The position numbers and the translations under genes are program-made. Shown piece after piece: positions 6,325 through 15,073 of a DNA stretch of 44,439 bases (position 1 is the first letter of the stretch; each line of letters opens with the position of its first letter). A model generated the notes under the pieces. That model did not search any database, had not been told where the DNA came from, and was given only the letters and a program-made list of their open reading frames with translations. The stretch is taken from assembly GCA_016708725.1 (NCBI GenBank), contig JADJFE010000023.1, positions 1 to 44,439 on the forward strand. Reading direction: 5' to 3'. The stretch comes from Candidatus Aalborgicola bjergmarkensis. Its GTDB lineage: Bacteria > Pseudomonadota > Gammaproteobacteria > Burkholderiales > Burkholderiaceae_C.

Positions 6325-8549
6325 TGATTCATTCGCTTTCCACTCAAACAATCGCGCCACTTGACCAGCCAGCCGACGATGGTGGCCTGTCTCTGGTGCA
6401 GTTCGAGCGCATGTTCACCGAGATCCGCAACCAGCCAGCGTGGCGTGCTCGGGCGGATAAAGAGATGGAGTACGTCGATGGCAATCAACTCGATAGCGAG
6501 GTGCTTCGCAGGCAGGCCGCAATCGGTATGCCGCCCGCCATCGAGCCGTTGATTGGCCCGGCAATCGAAGCAGTCCTTGGACTTGAGGCAAAGACGCGCA
6601 CTGACTGGCGACTGACGGCTGATGGATTGGATGGTGACGACGTGGCCGATGCGCTGAACGAAAAGCTGAACCATGCAGAGCGCCAGTCTGGTGCAGACAA
6701 AGCGTGTTCCGATGCGTTCAAAACGCAGTGCTGTGTCGGTATCGGCTGGGTCGAGGTTATGCGCGAGACTGACCCGTTTAAGCCGTTCCCGTATCGCTGC
6801 GAGGCCGTGCATCGTAACGAGATATTCTGGGACTTCCTGAGTAAAAAGCCTGACTTGAGCGATGCGCGCTACCTGGTGCGTCGTCGTTGGACTGACATAG
6901 CCCAGGCAAAGCTGATGTTCAAAGATCACGCCGAGTTGATTGATCGCGCAGCAGGTCGTTGGACGGATCGGTACGAGCTGTCTACAGATGGAGGTACATC
7001 GACTGACATGGGGCGCGCTTGGGACGAGCAGCGCGGATCGAGCATCGAGGAACAGGAGTGGATGGACTCCGAGAATGGCCGGGTGTGTCTGTTCGAGGTC
7101 TGGTATCGCCGTTGGGTAGAGGTGGTTGTGTTGCGCTCTCAGGATGGCCGAGTCGAGGAGTACGACGAGGCCAACGAGATGCACAACGAGGCGCTGGCCA
7201 CAGGCGCAACGCAGCCACAGCGCGCCATCATTGCCAAGATGCGCCGGGCATACTGGATGGGGCCGCACAAGCTGCATGATGGCCCAACACCTTACCCACA
7301 CCAGGACTTTCCTTACGCTCCTTTCATTGGGCACCGTGAGGATCGCACGGGCGTGCCTTTTGGTCTGGTGCGCGGCATGGTGTATCTACAAGACAACGTC
7401 AATTCTGCCATCAGCAAGATTCGCTGGGGTTTGTCTGCCATTCGCACCGAGCGCACTCGCGGCGCTGTGGCTTACTCTGACGAGGTGTTTCGCCAGCAGA
7501 TTGCACGGCCAGACGCTGACATCATTCTCGACGCAAATCACATGTCGCAGCCTGGGGCTAAGTTTCAGGTGTTCCGTGACTTTCAACTCAACGAGCAACA
7601 GTACAAGATGCTGATGGATGCACGGCTGGGTATTGAGCGGGCATCTGGTATTACATCCTCGTTCGCCGGTCAGCGCGGGACTGCGACAAGCGGGGTTCAA
7701 GAGACCACACAGATAGAGCAGGCAACGCAGTCTCTGGCCAGTCTGATGGATCAGTTCAAGTATGGGCGCACGAAGGTGGGCGAGTTATTGTTGTCGCTCA
7801 TCATCGAGGACATGATTGGCAAGCCTGAGATTGTGACGATTCGCGGGAATGCAGTGCTGCCGGATCGGGATGTAGCCATCAATCAGCCCGTGATGGACGA
7901 GACAGGTGCCACGATGCTGACAAACGATGTATCGCGCACCAGGCTCAAGGTGGCACTAAATGACGTGCCCAGCACGCCATCATTCCGCACACAGCAACTT
8001 GCTGCCATGTCCGAGGCTTTCAAGGCCATGCCGCCGCAGTATCAGGATGTGGCGCTCCCGCATTTACTGTCCCTGATGGACATTCCAAATAAGCAGGAAA
8101 TCATTCAGGCAATCCAGGAGGCCAAATCGCAACCATCGCCGGAGCAGGTGCAAGCTGAATGGGAGCGTGGGTACAAGGATCGTGAGCTGCTGGCACGCTA
8201 CAACCCGGAGAAGCTGGCCGCAGAGGTCAAGAAACTCACCGCAGAAGCGGTAGAAACCGGAATCAAGTCTGCATTCGGCGCTGTGCAGGCAGGGCAACTC
8301 ATTGCACAGATGCCGCAAATCGCGCCGGTGGCCGATGTGGTGATGCAGAACGCTGGCTACCAGCTACCAACACCCGCAGGCGTAGACCCGAATTTCCCGC
8401 AGCCAAACATTGCTGTGCCGCCAGGCCCGGTTAATCCGGGCGACACATCGCCGCAGACACCGACCGATCCAACGTCACAACAGGGCGGCGCTGTGGTTGG
8501 TGCAAATATGGGAATCAACACCATGCGCGAGGACTCTGTTCCCGCGTGA
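6321..8549 (+). CDS. Portal protein (P22-like)
   Basis: The portal is the dodecameric ring at the head vertex through which DNA is packed and ejected. At about 742 residues it has the size of the P22 portal, and the family-like core includes DRTGVPFGLVRGMVYLQD and VNSAISKIRWGL in the middle, followed by GIERASGITSSFAGQRG. The C-terminal third is helical and ends in a Pro/Gly/Gln-rich tail, as expected of the barrel and its disordered end. A TTG at 6312 is in frame, but ATG 6321 (overlapping the terL stop) or ATG 6324, after GGAGA, is the likelier start. Confidence 0.88.
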   Translation: MMIHSLSTQTIAPLDQPADDGGLSLVQFERMFTEIRNQPAWRARADKEMEYVDGNQLDSEVLRRQAAIGMPPAIEPLIGPAIEAVLGLEAKTRTDWRLTADGLDGDDVADALNEKLNHAERQSGADKACSDAFKTQCCVGIGWVEVMRETDPFKPFPYRCEAVHRNEIFWDFLSKKPDLSDARYLVRRRWTDIAQAKLMFKDHAELIDRAAGRWTDRYELSTDGGTSTDMGRAWDEQRGSSIEEQEWMDSENGRVCLFEVWYRRWVEVVVLRSQDGRVEEYDEANEMHNEALATGATQPQRAIIAKMRRAYWMGPHKLHDGPTPYPHQDFPYAPFIGHREDRTGVPFGLVRGMVYLQDNVNSAISKIRWGLSAIRTERTRGAVAYSDEVFRQQIARPDADIILDANHMSQPGAKFQVFRDFQLNEQQYKMLMDARLGIERASGITSSFAGQRGTATSGVQETTQIEQATQSLASLMDQFKYGRTKVGELLLSLIIEDMIGKPEIVTIRGNAVLPDRDVAINQPVMDETGATMLTNDVSRTRLKVALNDVPSTPSFRTQQLAAMSEAFKAMPPQYQDVALPHLLSLMDIPNKQEIIQAIQEAKSQPSPEQVQAEWERGYKDRELLARYNPEKLAAEVKKLTAEAVETGIKSAFGAVQAGQLIAQMPQIAPVADVVMQNAGYQLPTPAGVDPNFPQPNIAVPPGPVNPGDTSPQTPTDPTSQQGGAVVGANMGINTMREDSVPA

Positions 8550-8554
8550 AATTT

Positions 8555-8578
8555 GCAGAGTTTGCTATTTCTTTGACA
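8555..8578 (+). promoter_or_regulatory. Repeated module-start box, copy B (before scaffold)
   Basis: GCAGAGTTTG (8555-8564) is followed after 8 bases by a consensus-like TTGACA (8573-8578). It lies six bases after the portal stop and ahead of the structured leader of the scaffold/capsid genes. No strong -10 is visible at the usual distance, so an activator-dependent promoter or a non-canonical role is possible. Confidence 0.5.
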
Positions 8579-8626
8579 TGAACTGAAACTTGTGCTTGCA
8601 TCCTCGTGAGAGGTCGCATTAGAGCA

Positions 8627-8716
8627 ACGCCGGGATGGCGTGGCATTCCTTCAAACGGAGAGGATGGGGCTACGGCCCCTGACTCGTCCCCTTCAGCGGT
8701 CACTGCGATAAGTGAC
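8627..8716 (+). promoter_or_regulatory. Candidate structured leader RNA of the scaffold gene
   Basis: Three consecutive hairpins can be drawn in the 160-base gap: ACGCC/GGCGT with loop GGGAT (8627-8641); GGGGC/GCCCC with loop TACG, a UNCG-type tetraloop closed by C-G (8666-8679); and GTCACT/AGTGAC with loop GCGATA (8699-8716), the last overlapping the possible GTG start. None is followed by a T tract, so they are not simple terminators. A translation-control leader, for example balancing scaffold against capsid, is my inference. Confidence 0.4.
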
Positions 8717-9716
8717 GGGGCAAAAATTGAATCAAGCCGAGTTTTTCGAGGCAAATCAGGTTGACGGTAATCTGACTGACGAGCAGGCCATGCAGATGCT
8801 GGCACTGCCAGAGGGCGATAGCGCTACAGCAGCGCAAAGCAGCGACGCGCCCGATGCTGCACAGGACGATTCCACGCCTGAAAAAGTGGTTGCAACTGCT
8901 GATACCGAAAGCGACAAGCAATCTCCACCTGTTGTGCTGGCGAGAGATGGTGTTCACACCATTCCTTACGAGCAATTGGAGGACGCGCGAAGAGCTGCCC
9001 AGTATTACAAGCAGCAGCTTGAACTGGTGCAAGCACAAGCGCAGCAAACACCAATACCGAATCCTGAGCAACCCCAGACTAAAAAGGACTGGATTAGCCA
9101 GGAAGAAGTCTCTCGGGTGATGGGTGACTTCTCGGAGTCGGCCATCGCCAATGGTGTGATGACGCTGGTCGATAAGCGCGCACAGTCAATGCTGGCAGAA
9201 GTAGAGGCGCGAGCCGAAGCGAAAGCAGCAGAGCGTGTGCGCTCAGAGCTGGAAGCACGGGATTATGAAGCTGCGCAACGGTCGCATTTCGATGCGATCA
9301 ACAAAGCCCACCCGGACGCGGAATCTATCGCCCAAAGTCAGGAATTGCGGGCATGGATCGGTTCCCAGCCTTCTTATGCACAAGCGGGCATTGTCCATGC
9401 GTTACAGCAAGGCACTGCCGAGCAGGTGATTGAGGCGCTGGATGCGTTCAAGGCATCGACAGCAGCACCAAAGGCAACAGCAACCACTACCCCGGCAACG
9501 AAGCCGGAAACATTGGCCGCAGCGAAGGCTGCTATTGCGAAGGCGAAGGCCGCACCGCCGTTGAGTTTGTCAGCAGTGCCAGCCGGGTCACACGCAGCAG
9601 TAGACGAGTTGGCGGCTATCAGCGAGATGTCGGATGCGCAGCTTATGAAGAAGTTTGGCGCACTCGACTCTCCTGGCAAGAGCATGGCCTTATTGGATCG
9701 TATCCCAGGGCTTTGA
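8712..9716 (+). CDS. Capsid scaffold-like protein
   Basis: This acidic, helical protein of about 330 residues sits directly before the major capsid gene, the standard place of the scaffold. The N-terminal third is Gln/Ala-rich and probably disordered. A long helix with heptad character lies in the middle (KRAQSMLAEVEARAEAKAAE), and a short helical domain with an AATTTPATKP-like linker ends the protein. The start is uncertain: GTG 8712, which lies in a hairpin, or TTG 8727 after ACGGGG. Assigned by position and character, not by a unique motif. Confidence 0.7.
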   Translation: MTGQKLNQAEFFEANQVDGNLTDEQAMQMLALPEGDSATAAQSSDAPDAAQDDSTPEKVVATADTESDKQSPPVVLARDGVHTIPYEQLEDARRAAQYYKQQLELVQAQAQQTPIPNPEQPQTKKDWISQEEVSRVMGDFSESAIANGVMTLVDKRAQSMLAEVEARAEAKAAERVRSELEARDYEAAQRSHFDAINKAHPDAESIAQSQELRAWIGSQPSYAQAGIVHALQQGTAEQVIEALDAFKASTAAPKATATTTPATKPETLAAAKAAIAKAKAAPPLSLSAVPAGSHAAVDELAAISEMSDAQLMKKFGALDSPGKSMALLDRIPGL

Positions 9717-9774
9717 GTTTTTTGATTTGGCATCGCTGTGAAGCGTAGCCGGTCCCTATCGCTGGAGTTTTTTT

Positions 9775-11058
9775 ATGGCTACCACCAATATCCCTTATGG
9801 GTCAGCGCTTGCAATCAAGTTGCAAAGCGCGGGCCTTTTCGCTGCGAACATGCAGCGCAACACAACGCTCAACCGTTTGACGGGCAAATTGCCCCAGCAA
9901 GCGGACGCTGAGAGCACCATCCGCAACCAGTCGAGCAACGAAATGCCGATCGTTCGCTGCATGGATTTGCAAAAAACAGCAGGCGACGAGATTACGTTTG
10001 ACCTGATTAATCCGCTTGGCGGCAAACCCATCATGGGCAGTCGCAATGCCGAGGGCTTGGGTCGTTCCATGTCGTTCAGCCAGGATCGGCTGCGCATCAA
10101 CCAGTCGCGCTACCCAATTTCTGCGGGTGACACCATGACGCAGCAGCGCACGCCGCACGAGCTGCGCAAGCTGGCCCGCGCCCTTGGCGAGAACTACATG
10201 AACCGCCTGAGCGATCAGTTGATTCTGACGCATTTGGCCGGTGCCCGTGGGTTCCACAACAACATCGAATGGGCATTGCCGCTGGCATCTGACCCGGATT
10301 TTGCCGAGATTTGCGTCAATCCGGTGAAGGCTCCAACGAAGAACCGCCACTTTATCTCTACCGGCTCCGGTATTGAGACGGTGAAGGCATCTGGCAATGA
10401 AATCACCATTGCATCGACCGATGTGATGAATACGGATTTGATTGATGCCCTGCGCACTACGATGGACAGCATGGCCGTGCCTCCACCCCCGGTGATTTTC
10501 GAGGGTGACAAGATGGCCAGTGACGCACCACTGCGCGTGTTGCTGGTTTCCAGCGAGCAGTACACATCCATCCTGCAATCCAACTCTGGCGCATTCCGCA
10601 CGTTCCAGGCCAATGCCATGGCCCGTTCGCAGCAAGCCGGCCAGAACCCGCTCTTCATGGGCGAGGCCGGTTTGTGGAATGGCATTTTGATTGTCAAGAT
10701 GCCCAAGCCGATCCGCTTCTATGCAGGCGACTCGCTGCGCTGGTGCGCAAGCTACACCAGCGAAACGGAAACCGCTACCGACCTGGTGCCTGCCGCATTC
10801 AGCACGACACACGCAGTTGACCGCGCCCTCCTGTTGGGTGGTCAAGCGCTGGCCGAAGCCTGGGGCAAGCATACCAAGTCCGGTTTCCCGTTCTTTTTCT
10901 CTGAAAAAGAGCTGGATCACGGCGACAAGCTGGAATTGCTGCTGGGTGCCATCAATGGCCGCTCGAAGATCCGCTTCGAGATTGACCACGGCGACTCCAA
11001 ACAGTTCACCGACCATGGCGTGATTGCGATTGATACCGCTGTCAAGCTGCCTGCCTAA
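9775..11058 (+). CDS. Major capsid protein, N4-gp56/DUF4043 type
   Basis: This 427-residue protein builds the icosahedral shell. The N-terminal block (AGLFAANMQRNTTLNRLTG, DEITFDLINPLGGKPI, SRYPISAGDTMTQQRTP) and the LGENYMNRLSDQLILTHLAG helix match what I know of the N4-gp56 capsid family. The C-terminal part (RALLLGGQALAEAWGKH) also fits. CTGGAG lies upstream of ATG 9775. It follows the scaffold after 58 bases and precedes a decoration-like gene. The long open frame on the opposite strand is a codon-bias shadow. Confidence 0.92.
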   Translation: MATTNIPYGSALAIKLQSAGLFAANMQRNTTLNRLTGKLPQQADAESTIRNQSSNEMPIVRCMDLQKTAGDEITFDLINPLGGKPIMGSRNAEGLGRSMSFSQDRLRINQSRYPISAGDTMTQQRTPHELRKLARALGENYMNRLSDQLILTHLAGARGFHNNIEWALPLASDPDFAEICVNPVKAPTKNRHFISTGSGIETVKASGNEITIASTDVMNTDLIDALRTTMDSMAVPPPPVIFEGDKMASDAPLRVLLVSSEQYTSILQSNSGAFRTFQANAMARSQQAGQNPLFMGEAGLWNGILIVKMPKPIRFYAGDSLRWCASYTSETETATDLVPAAFSTTHAVDRALLLGGQALAEAWGKHTKSGFPFFFSEKELDHGDKLELLLGAINGRSKIRFEIDHGDSKQFTDHGVIAIDTAVKLPA

Positions 11059-11078
11059 CCCCAACGGAGGATAACCAA

Positions 11079-11561
11079 ATGGCAACTATCACTCGCAAAC
11101 AACTCGCGCACCAGGCGCAATTCGGCGGCACGCCTTACGGCAATGTGTCGGTGCTTTCGTTCAACGTTACGACCAATTCGAGTGGCGTCTGGACGAATGG
11201 CGACAGTACATCTGCGCCTACCGCTTCTGACAAGCTGGTAATCGGCACCCTGCCCGCAGGGTTCCAGTTGCAGGACGCTTTGATGATCGTGTCGGATGCG
11301 TTCACCGCATTGACCACGGCAAAGGTTGGCTTTGAGTACGCGGATGGCGTGGATAGCACGGCTGTTCCACAGGATGCAGACTACTTCACTGCCGCCCTGG
11401 CGCTCAACACTGCCGGGCGCTACCGCGCTGATAACGTGGCTGTGGTGCCCGTTACGCTGCCCAAGGATGCCAAGCTGGTACTCGACTGGGATGCTGCTAC
11501 CAATGCCGTTGCTGGCGTGGTGGACATTCTGGTGTATGGCGTGCTGACTGGCTCGCCTTGA
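11079..11561 (+). CDS. Head structural protein (decoration-like)
   Basis: This 160-residue, beta-rich protein has no charged clusters, and a GGAGG stands just upstream of its start. It lies immediately after the major capsid gene, where decoration or head-stabilising proteins are usually coded. Ser/Thr/Gly-rich turns alternate with strands (LVIGTLPAGFQLQDALMIV, LVLDWDAATNAVAGVVDIL), suggesting a jelly-roll-like fold. I recognise it as a common neighbour of this capsid type but cannot name a family. Confidence 0.6.
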   Translation: MATITRKQLAHQAQFGGTPYGNVSVLSFNVTTNSSGVWTNGDSTSAPTASDKLVIGTLPAGFQLQDALMIVSDAFTALTTAKVGFEYADGVDSTAVPQDADYFTAALALNTAGRYRADNVAVVPVTLPKDAKLVLDWDAATNAVAGVVDILVYGVLTGSP

Positions 11562-11579
11562 TAGCTGAGGTACACGGCA

Positions 11580-11951
11580 ATGGATTACGTATCAGTCAAG
11601 TACATCGGCAAGCGCTCTAGTTATGTGGATGGCGCATTTGGGACTCGCGTTACTTTTAAGCAAGGCGAATCGAAGATGATGCCCGCAGACAAGGCGCTCC
11701 TGATGCTCAGGCACCCGGATGTTTACGTCCCAGGCAAAGCTGATGCGCCTATTGCTGTGGTGGCAACAGTCACCAATCAGGAGGCAGAGGACGCGCAGGA
11801 TTTGCGCGACTCTGTTTCCTCCATGAGCGACAAAGAATCGCTCTCCTTTTTTGCACAGTCCAAGTATGGCATCAAGCTCGATAAGCGCAAGGCTGTTGAG
11901 GATTTGAAGTTGCAGGCACTTGGGCTGATTGACCAGTATGGCCCGACATGA
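11580..11951 (+). CDS. Hypothetical head/connector protein
   Basis: This 123-residue protein begins with a small beta domain (VSVKYIGKRSSYVDGAFGTR, then KMMPADKALLMLRHPDVY) resembling small head-tail connector or completion proteins. It ends in a helical region with a DLRDSVSSMSDKESL segment. It lies between the decoration-like gene and the adaptor and overlaps the latter by ATGA. Its role is inferred from location. Confidence 0.55.
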   Translation: MDYVSVKYIGKRSSYVDGAFGTRVTFKQGESKMMPADKALLMLRHPDVYVPGKADAPIAVVATVTNQEAEDAQDLRDSVSSMSDKESLSFFAQSKYGIKLDKRKAVEDLKLQALGLIDQYGPT

Positions 11952-12607
11952 CAAACGAAGAGCTGGTTGCACTGGTACGGCTCGATACCGATGATTTGGT
12001 CGAGCCATATCTGTCCTCTGATGCTGCCATTATTCAGTGGTTGGCAGAGGCAGAGCAAGAGGCGTGCATCCGCTCCCGGCTGATTTATGACGCAACGACG
12101 CCAGAGGTTTGCAGTATTGCGGTAACGGCTGGTACTTCGGTTTATCCGTTGCACGAGTCCATCATTGATATTGCCCGCATCGCATTCACCCCGACGGGTG
12201 GCACTGCGGTTGTGCTGTATCTGACGGATATGGTCGAGCAAGACCGCACGCACCCGGATTGGCGCACAACAGTGGATGTCCCACGCCAGGCCATACATCT
12301 GGATACTTCACTTCGGCTTGGCTGCATTCCGAGCACCAACGGGACTCTGGCGCTGGAGTGTTACCGATTACCGACTTCTTATGCGGATGAGTCTTGGGCG
12401 CCGGAAATCGGTGCAATTCATCACAGGCATTTGGCTCAGTGGGCGCTGTACCGCTGCTACAGCAGGCCTGATCCAGAGATTATGAACCCCAAAAAGGCCG
12501 AGATTGCCCTATCCGAGTTCACGCGGGTATTCGGGTTGCGCCCTGATGCCGGGTTGCGGCGCGAGACGTGGGCCAATCGGCCTCAGTTCAATAAGGCGGT
12601 GTGGTAA
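11948..12607 (+). CDS. Head-tail adaptor protein
   Basis: This 219-residue protein has the layout of podovirus adaptors that sit below the portal. An N-terminal helical part (NEELVALVRLDTDD, AAIIQWLAEAEQEACIRSRL) is followed by a beta sandwich (SVYPLHESIIDIARIAFTP) and a C-terminal helical stretch (HRHLAQWALYRCYSRPDPE) with an RPQFNKAVW tail. Such proteins connect the portal to the tail nozzle. The ATG overlaps the previous stop by ATGA, and the stop overlaps the next start as TAATG. Confidence 0.65.
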   Translation: MTNEELVALVRLDTDDLVEPYLSSDAAIIQWLAEAEQEACIRSRLIYDATTPEVCSIAVTAGTSVYPLHESIIDIARIAFTPTGGTAVVLYLTDMVEQDRTHPDWRTTVDVPRQAIHLDTSLRLGCIPSTNGTLALECYRLPTSYADESWAPEIGAIHHRHLAQWALYRCYSRPDPEIMNPKKAEIALSEFTRVFGLRPDAGLRRETWANRPQFNKAVW

Positions 12608-12882
12608 TGAGTCGCACATTCAAAAAAGACCCAGACGCAGAGCTGGACTTCATGGTGGACTGGGCGGACTGGCTTGAGCCGATGGCCGACACCATTGCAT
12701 CCGTCGCCTGGATACCAGATACCGGTCTCACGGTCGGGGCTACTGCGATGACCACAACGACCGCCACGGCTTTTATCTCCGGAGGCACAGCAGGCGATAC
12801 GTTAAACGTAGTTTGCCGTGTCACAACTGCGGGCGGGCGTACCGACGACCGCACCATCACCATAAACATCGTCAACCGTTAG
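12607..12882 (+). CDS. Fibre-tail adaptor-like small protein
   Basis: This 91-residue protein is built on the pattern 'DPDAELDFMVDWADWL ... TIASVAWIPDTG ... GGTAGDTLNVVCRVTTAGGR ... ITINI', an Ig-like domain that I recognise from phage fibre-tail adaptor proteins. A GTG at 12601 is in frame, but ATG 12607, overlapping the TAA of the adaptor gene, is the natural start. It probably bridges tail and fibres. Confidence 0.65.
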   Translation: MSRTFKKDPDAELDFMVDWADWLEPMADTIASVAWIPDTGLTVGATAMTTTTATAFISGGTAGDTLNVVCRVTTAGGRTDDRTITINIVNR

Positions 12883-12891
12883 GACCCTACC

Positions 12892-13356
12892 ATGGCGCTC
12901 ACCACTTGTGTCTCTCCCGCATTCAAGCAAGCCATTCTGGCTATGACCCCCCATACCGCTTCGGACACCTACAAGATGGTGCTGATTAAAGCGGGGCACA
13001 CTGGGGTCTACAACACTACGCTAACAGCCGGTGGCACCCCTGGAACTGGCGCACCGAGTACGAGCAACATCGGGACCGACGAGGTGGCAGCGTCCGGGAC
13101 TTACGCATCTGGCGGTATCACGCTGACGGGCTTCAGCGCCACGTTACAAGGTACAACCGGCTGTCTTGACTTCACAGTTCCTGATGTAACCAGCGCGACC
13201 ATCAGCGCAGTAGGCGGTGTGATTGTGAACGCCTCCCGCAGTAACGCGGTCGTGGCTATCTACGATTTTGGCGGGACGATTACATCAACATCCGGGACGT
13301 TTACCGTGACGGAACCCGCCGTCGGCGCATCGACGTCGATGATCCGCATCGCTTAA
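12892..13356 (+). CDS. Hypothetical structural protein
   Basis: This 154-residue, Ser/Thr/Gly-rich beta protein starts MALTTCVSPAFKQAIL, followed by YKMVLIKAGHTGVYN. Its strands (GGITLTGFSATLQG, VVAIYDFGGTITS) alternate with small-residue turns. Such proteins occur between adaptors and fibre genes in podophages and are likely virion parts. No enzymatic motif. Spacing is nine bases after the previous stop. Confidence 0.55.
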   Translation: MALTTCVSPAFKQAILAMTPHTASDTYKMVLIKAGHTGVYNTTLTAGGTPGTGAPSTSNIGTDEVAASGTYASGGITLTGFSATLQGTTGCLDFTVPDVTSATISAVGGVIVNASRSNAVVAIYDFGGTITSTSGTFTVTEPAVGASTSMIRIA

Positions 13357-13378
13357 TGCAGACCATCCGGGGCGCAGT

Positions 13379-15073
13379 ATGACCTGGTGGACGACGGTTT
13401 CTGGGCTGACCCCAATCGCTGTACATGATGCGAGGGCTATCAGTGGGGCACTATTCCTCGACAGGGTCGGGTCGAACAACCTCACACACGGCAGTACGCT
13501 ATCTAATAGCACAGGTAACGATGTATTCAACGTGCCTGGCAATGGTGCGACGCTGTCATACGCCAGCACGATCACCATACCGACCGACTGTACGATCTGC
13601 GCACTGATCTACGAGGTCGATAACACGGTCGTGTTCTCCGATTGGCTTGTCGATGGCGTCATATTCGGGCATACTTCTGGCAGCAATCAGTGGTTTATGC
13701 GCGCCACAGGGGGGTCAGGCTCCCTGATATTAGGCACGGGGGCATTCAAGAACCAGCACACGTTTCTGACCATTGTCAAAACTGGGACAAGCGCGGTGAT
13801 GTACATCGACGGTGTACAGATCGGATCACCGGTAAGTAACGGGGTACTTGAGAGGGTTACTCGGGTAGGGTACGCTCTAAACCCTGCCTACAACTTCAAA
13901 TCGACGGAATCCATCAGCGCACTCGGTTTCTGGTCAGGTGCTGCTACCGAGGCTGAGGTCATAGCACTGGAAGCTGCGTGCAGGGCGGCGATGGCACGCG
14001 CGCTGAACGGCGCAACAGCCACAGCACAGGCTGGGGCGTTATCTGCATCGGGAACAAACGATACGGCTATGCCAAGCGGCGCATCTGCTACATCCAGTGC
14101 CGGGGTATTAGTAGCTGAAGGTATAAGTGAATGCCCAGCGGTATTTTTAGGGGCATCCACTACCTCCGTCGCTGGAATAGTATCAACTTCCGCCGCAGGC
14201 ATTACCGAAATTACTGGAGCGGCAGTAACGTCATATTCAGGGTCCGTCTCCGCGACCGGCACAGACGTTGTGTTCCTGTCTAGCGCATCCACAACATCGG
14301 GGGCTGGTGCGGTATCGTCTGGAGGCACAGCCGCTGTTGCGCTGCCTAGTGCAAACGCTTCGATTGGTGTAGGTGAATTACTGGCCACTGTCTCGTCCGT
14401 CGTAGAGCCGGTTGGCGCAACCACTACATCCGGCACTGGGGAATTATCAGCCACAGGCACTGCAACTGGATCGGTCACAGGCCTGGAGGCTTATACGTCC
14501 TGCGGGAGTATTTCGGCTACGGGTGACGCATCGACTTCACTCTCTGGCGCCGAAGGGACTGCGGCACCTGGTTCGTGGACTGCCTTCGTATCTTGCGTCG
14601 CAACAATTACAGGAGGGAGCGCGTCCACTACAGCAGGGAACGTCGCAGTGGGTGGGAGCGGCGTAGCGGATGTGGTAGGTGCAGCGACCTCCGGTTATTC
14701 CGCACCGCTCGCAACATCAGGTAATGGATGGTTCGCACTGGCTGGTACTGGATCGACACCATCTGCAGGCACACTATCCGCTGGTGCAGGTGCGTCGACA
14801 CCCATCGTAGGTGTAAACATCGCATCGAGTGCTGGACTTTTAACAGCTTCCGGTTTCGCCCGCGCTGTGCTGACAGGCACGTTTGCCAATGCGACTGCAG
14901 GGACATCCGGGAGATTCAATACGCCCCTGCACCGCACGGCACGGATCGCCCCGGACATACCTCGTGTCGTTCGAGTAGACCCAGAGAATCGCACCGTCCG
15001 CGTCGCCCGCGAGAATCGTGTGTGCACGGTTTACGCTGAATCGCGTGTTCTTCAGGTTCGGGGTAGCCCATGA
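13379..15073 (+). CDS. LamG-like protein with degenerate Ser/Thr/Gly/Ala repeats
   Basis: The 564-residue product has an N-terminal concanavalin/LamG-like domain (about residues 10-205; ALIYEVDNTVVFSDWL, YIDGVQIGSP). It is followed by about 300 residues of degenerate repeats of the type G-AxATSxAGxLxAxG, and ends in nine-residue repeats (RVVRVDPEN, RTVRVAREN, RVCTVYAES). LamG domains bind sugars or proteins, and the repeats probably form an extended stalk. A surface-exposed tail or head fibre is likely. The stop overlaps the next start by ATGA. Confidence 0.6.
   Translation: MTWWTTVSGLTPIAVHDARAISGALFLDRVGSNNLTHGSTLSNSTGNDVFNVPGNGATLSYASTITIPTDCTICALIYEVDNTVVFSDWLVDGVIFGHTSGSNQWFMRATGGSGSLILGTGAFKNQHTFLTIVKTGTSAVMYIDGVQIGSPVSNGVLERVTRVGYALNPAYNFKSTESISALGFWSGAATEAEVIALEAACRAAMARALNGATATAQAGALSASGTNDTAMPSGASATSSAGVLVAEGISECPAVFLGASTTSVAGIVSTSAAGITEITGAAVTSYSGSVSATGTDVVFLSSASTTSGAGAVSSGGTAAVALPSANASIGVGELLATVSSVVEPVGATTTSGTGELSATGTATGSVTGLEAYTSCGSISATGDASTSLSGAEGTAAPGSWTAFVSCVATITGGSASTTAGNVAVGGSGVADVVGAATSGYSAPLATSGNGWFALAGTGSTPSAGTLSAGAGASTPIVGVNIASSAGLLTASGFARAVLTGTFANATAGTSGRFNTPLHRTARIAPDIPRVVRVDPENRTVRVARENRVCTVYAESRVLQVRGSP

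Noticed and set aside
6249..7334. 361-residue minus-strand open frame opposite the portal
   Set aside because: Shadow of the portal codons; no start signal and no motif.
9802..11085. 427-residue open frame on the minus strand opposite the capsid gene
   Set aside because: It mirrors the highly biased codons of the capsid gene, has no ribosome binding site and no sensible domain.
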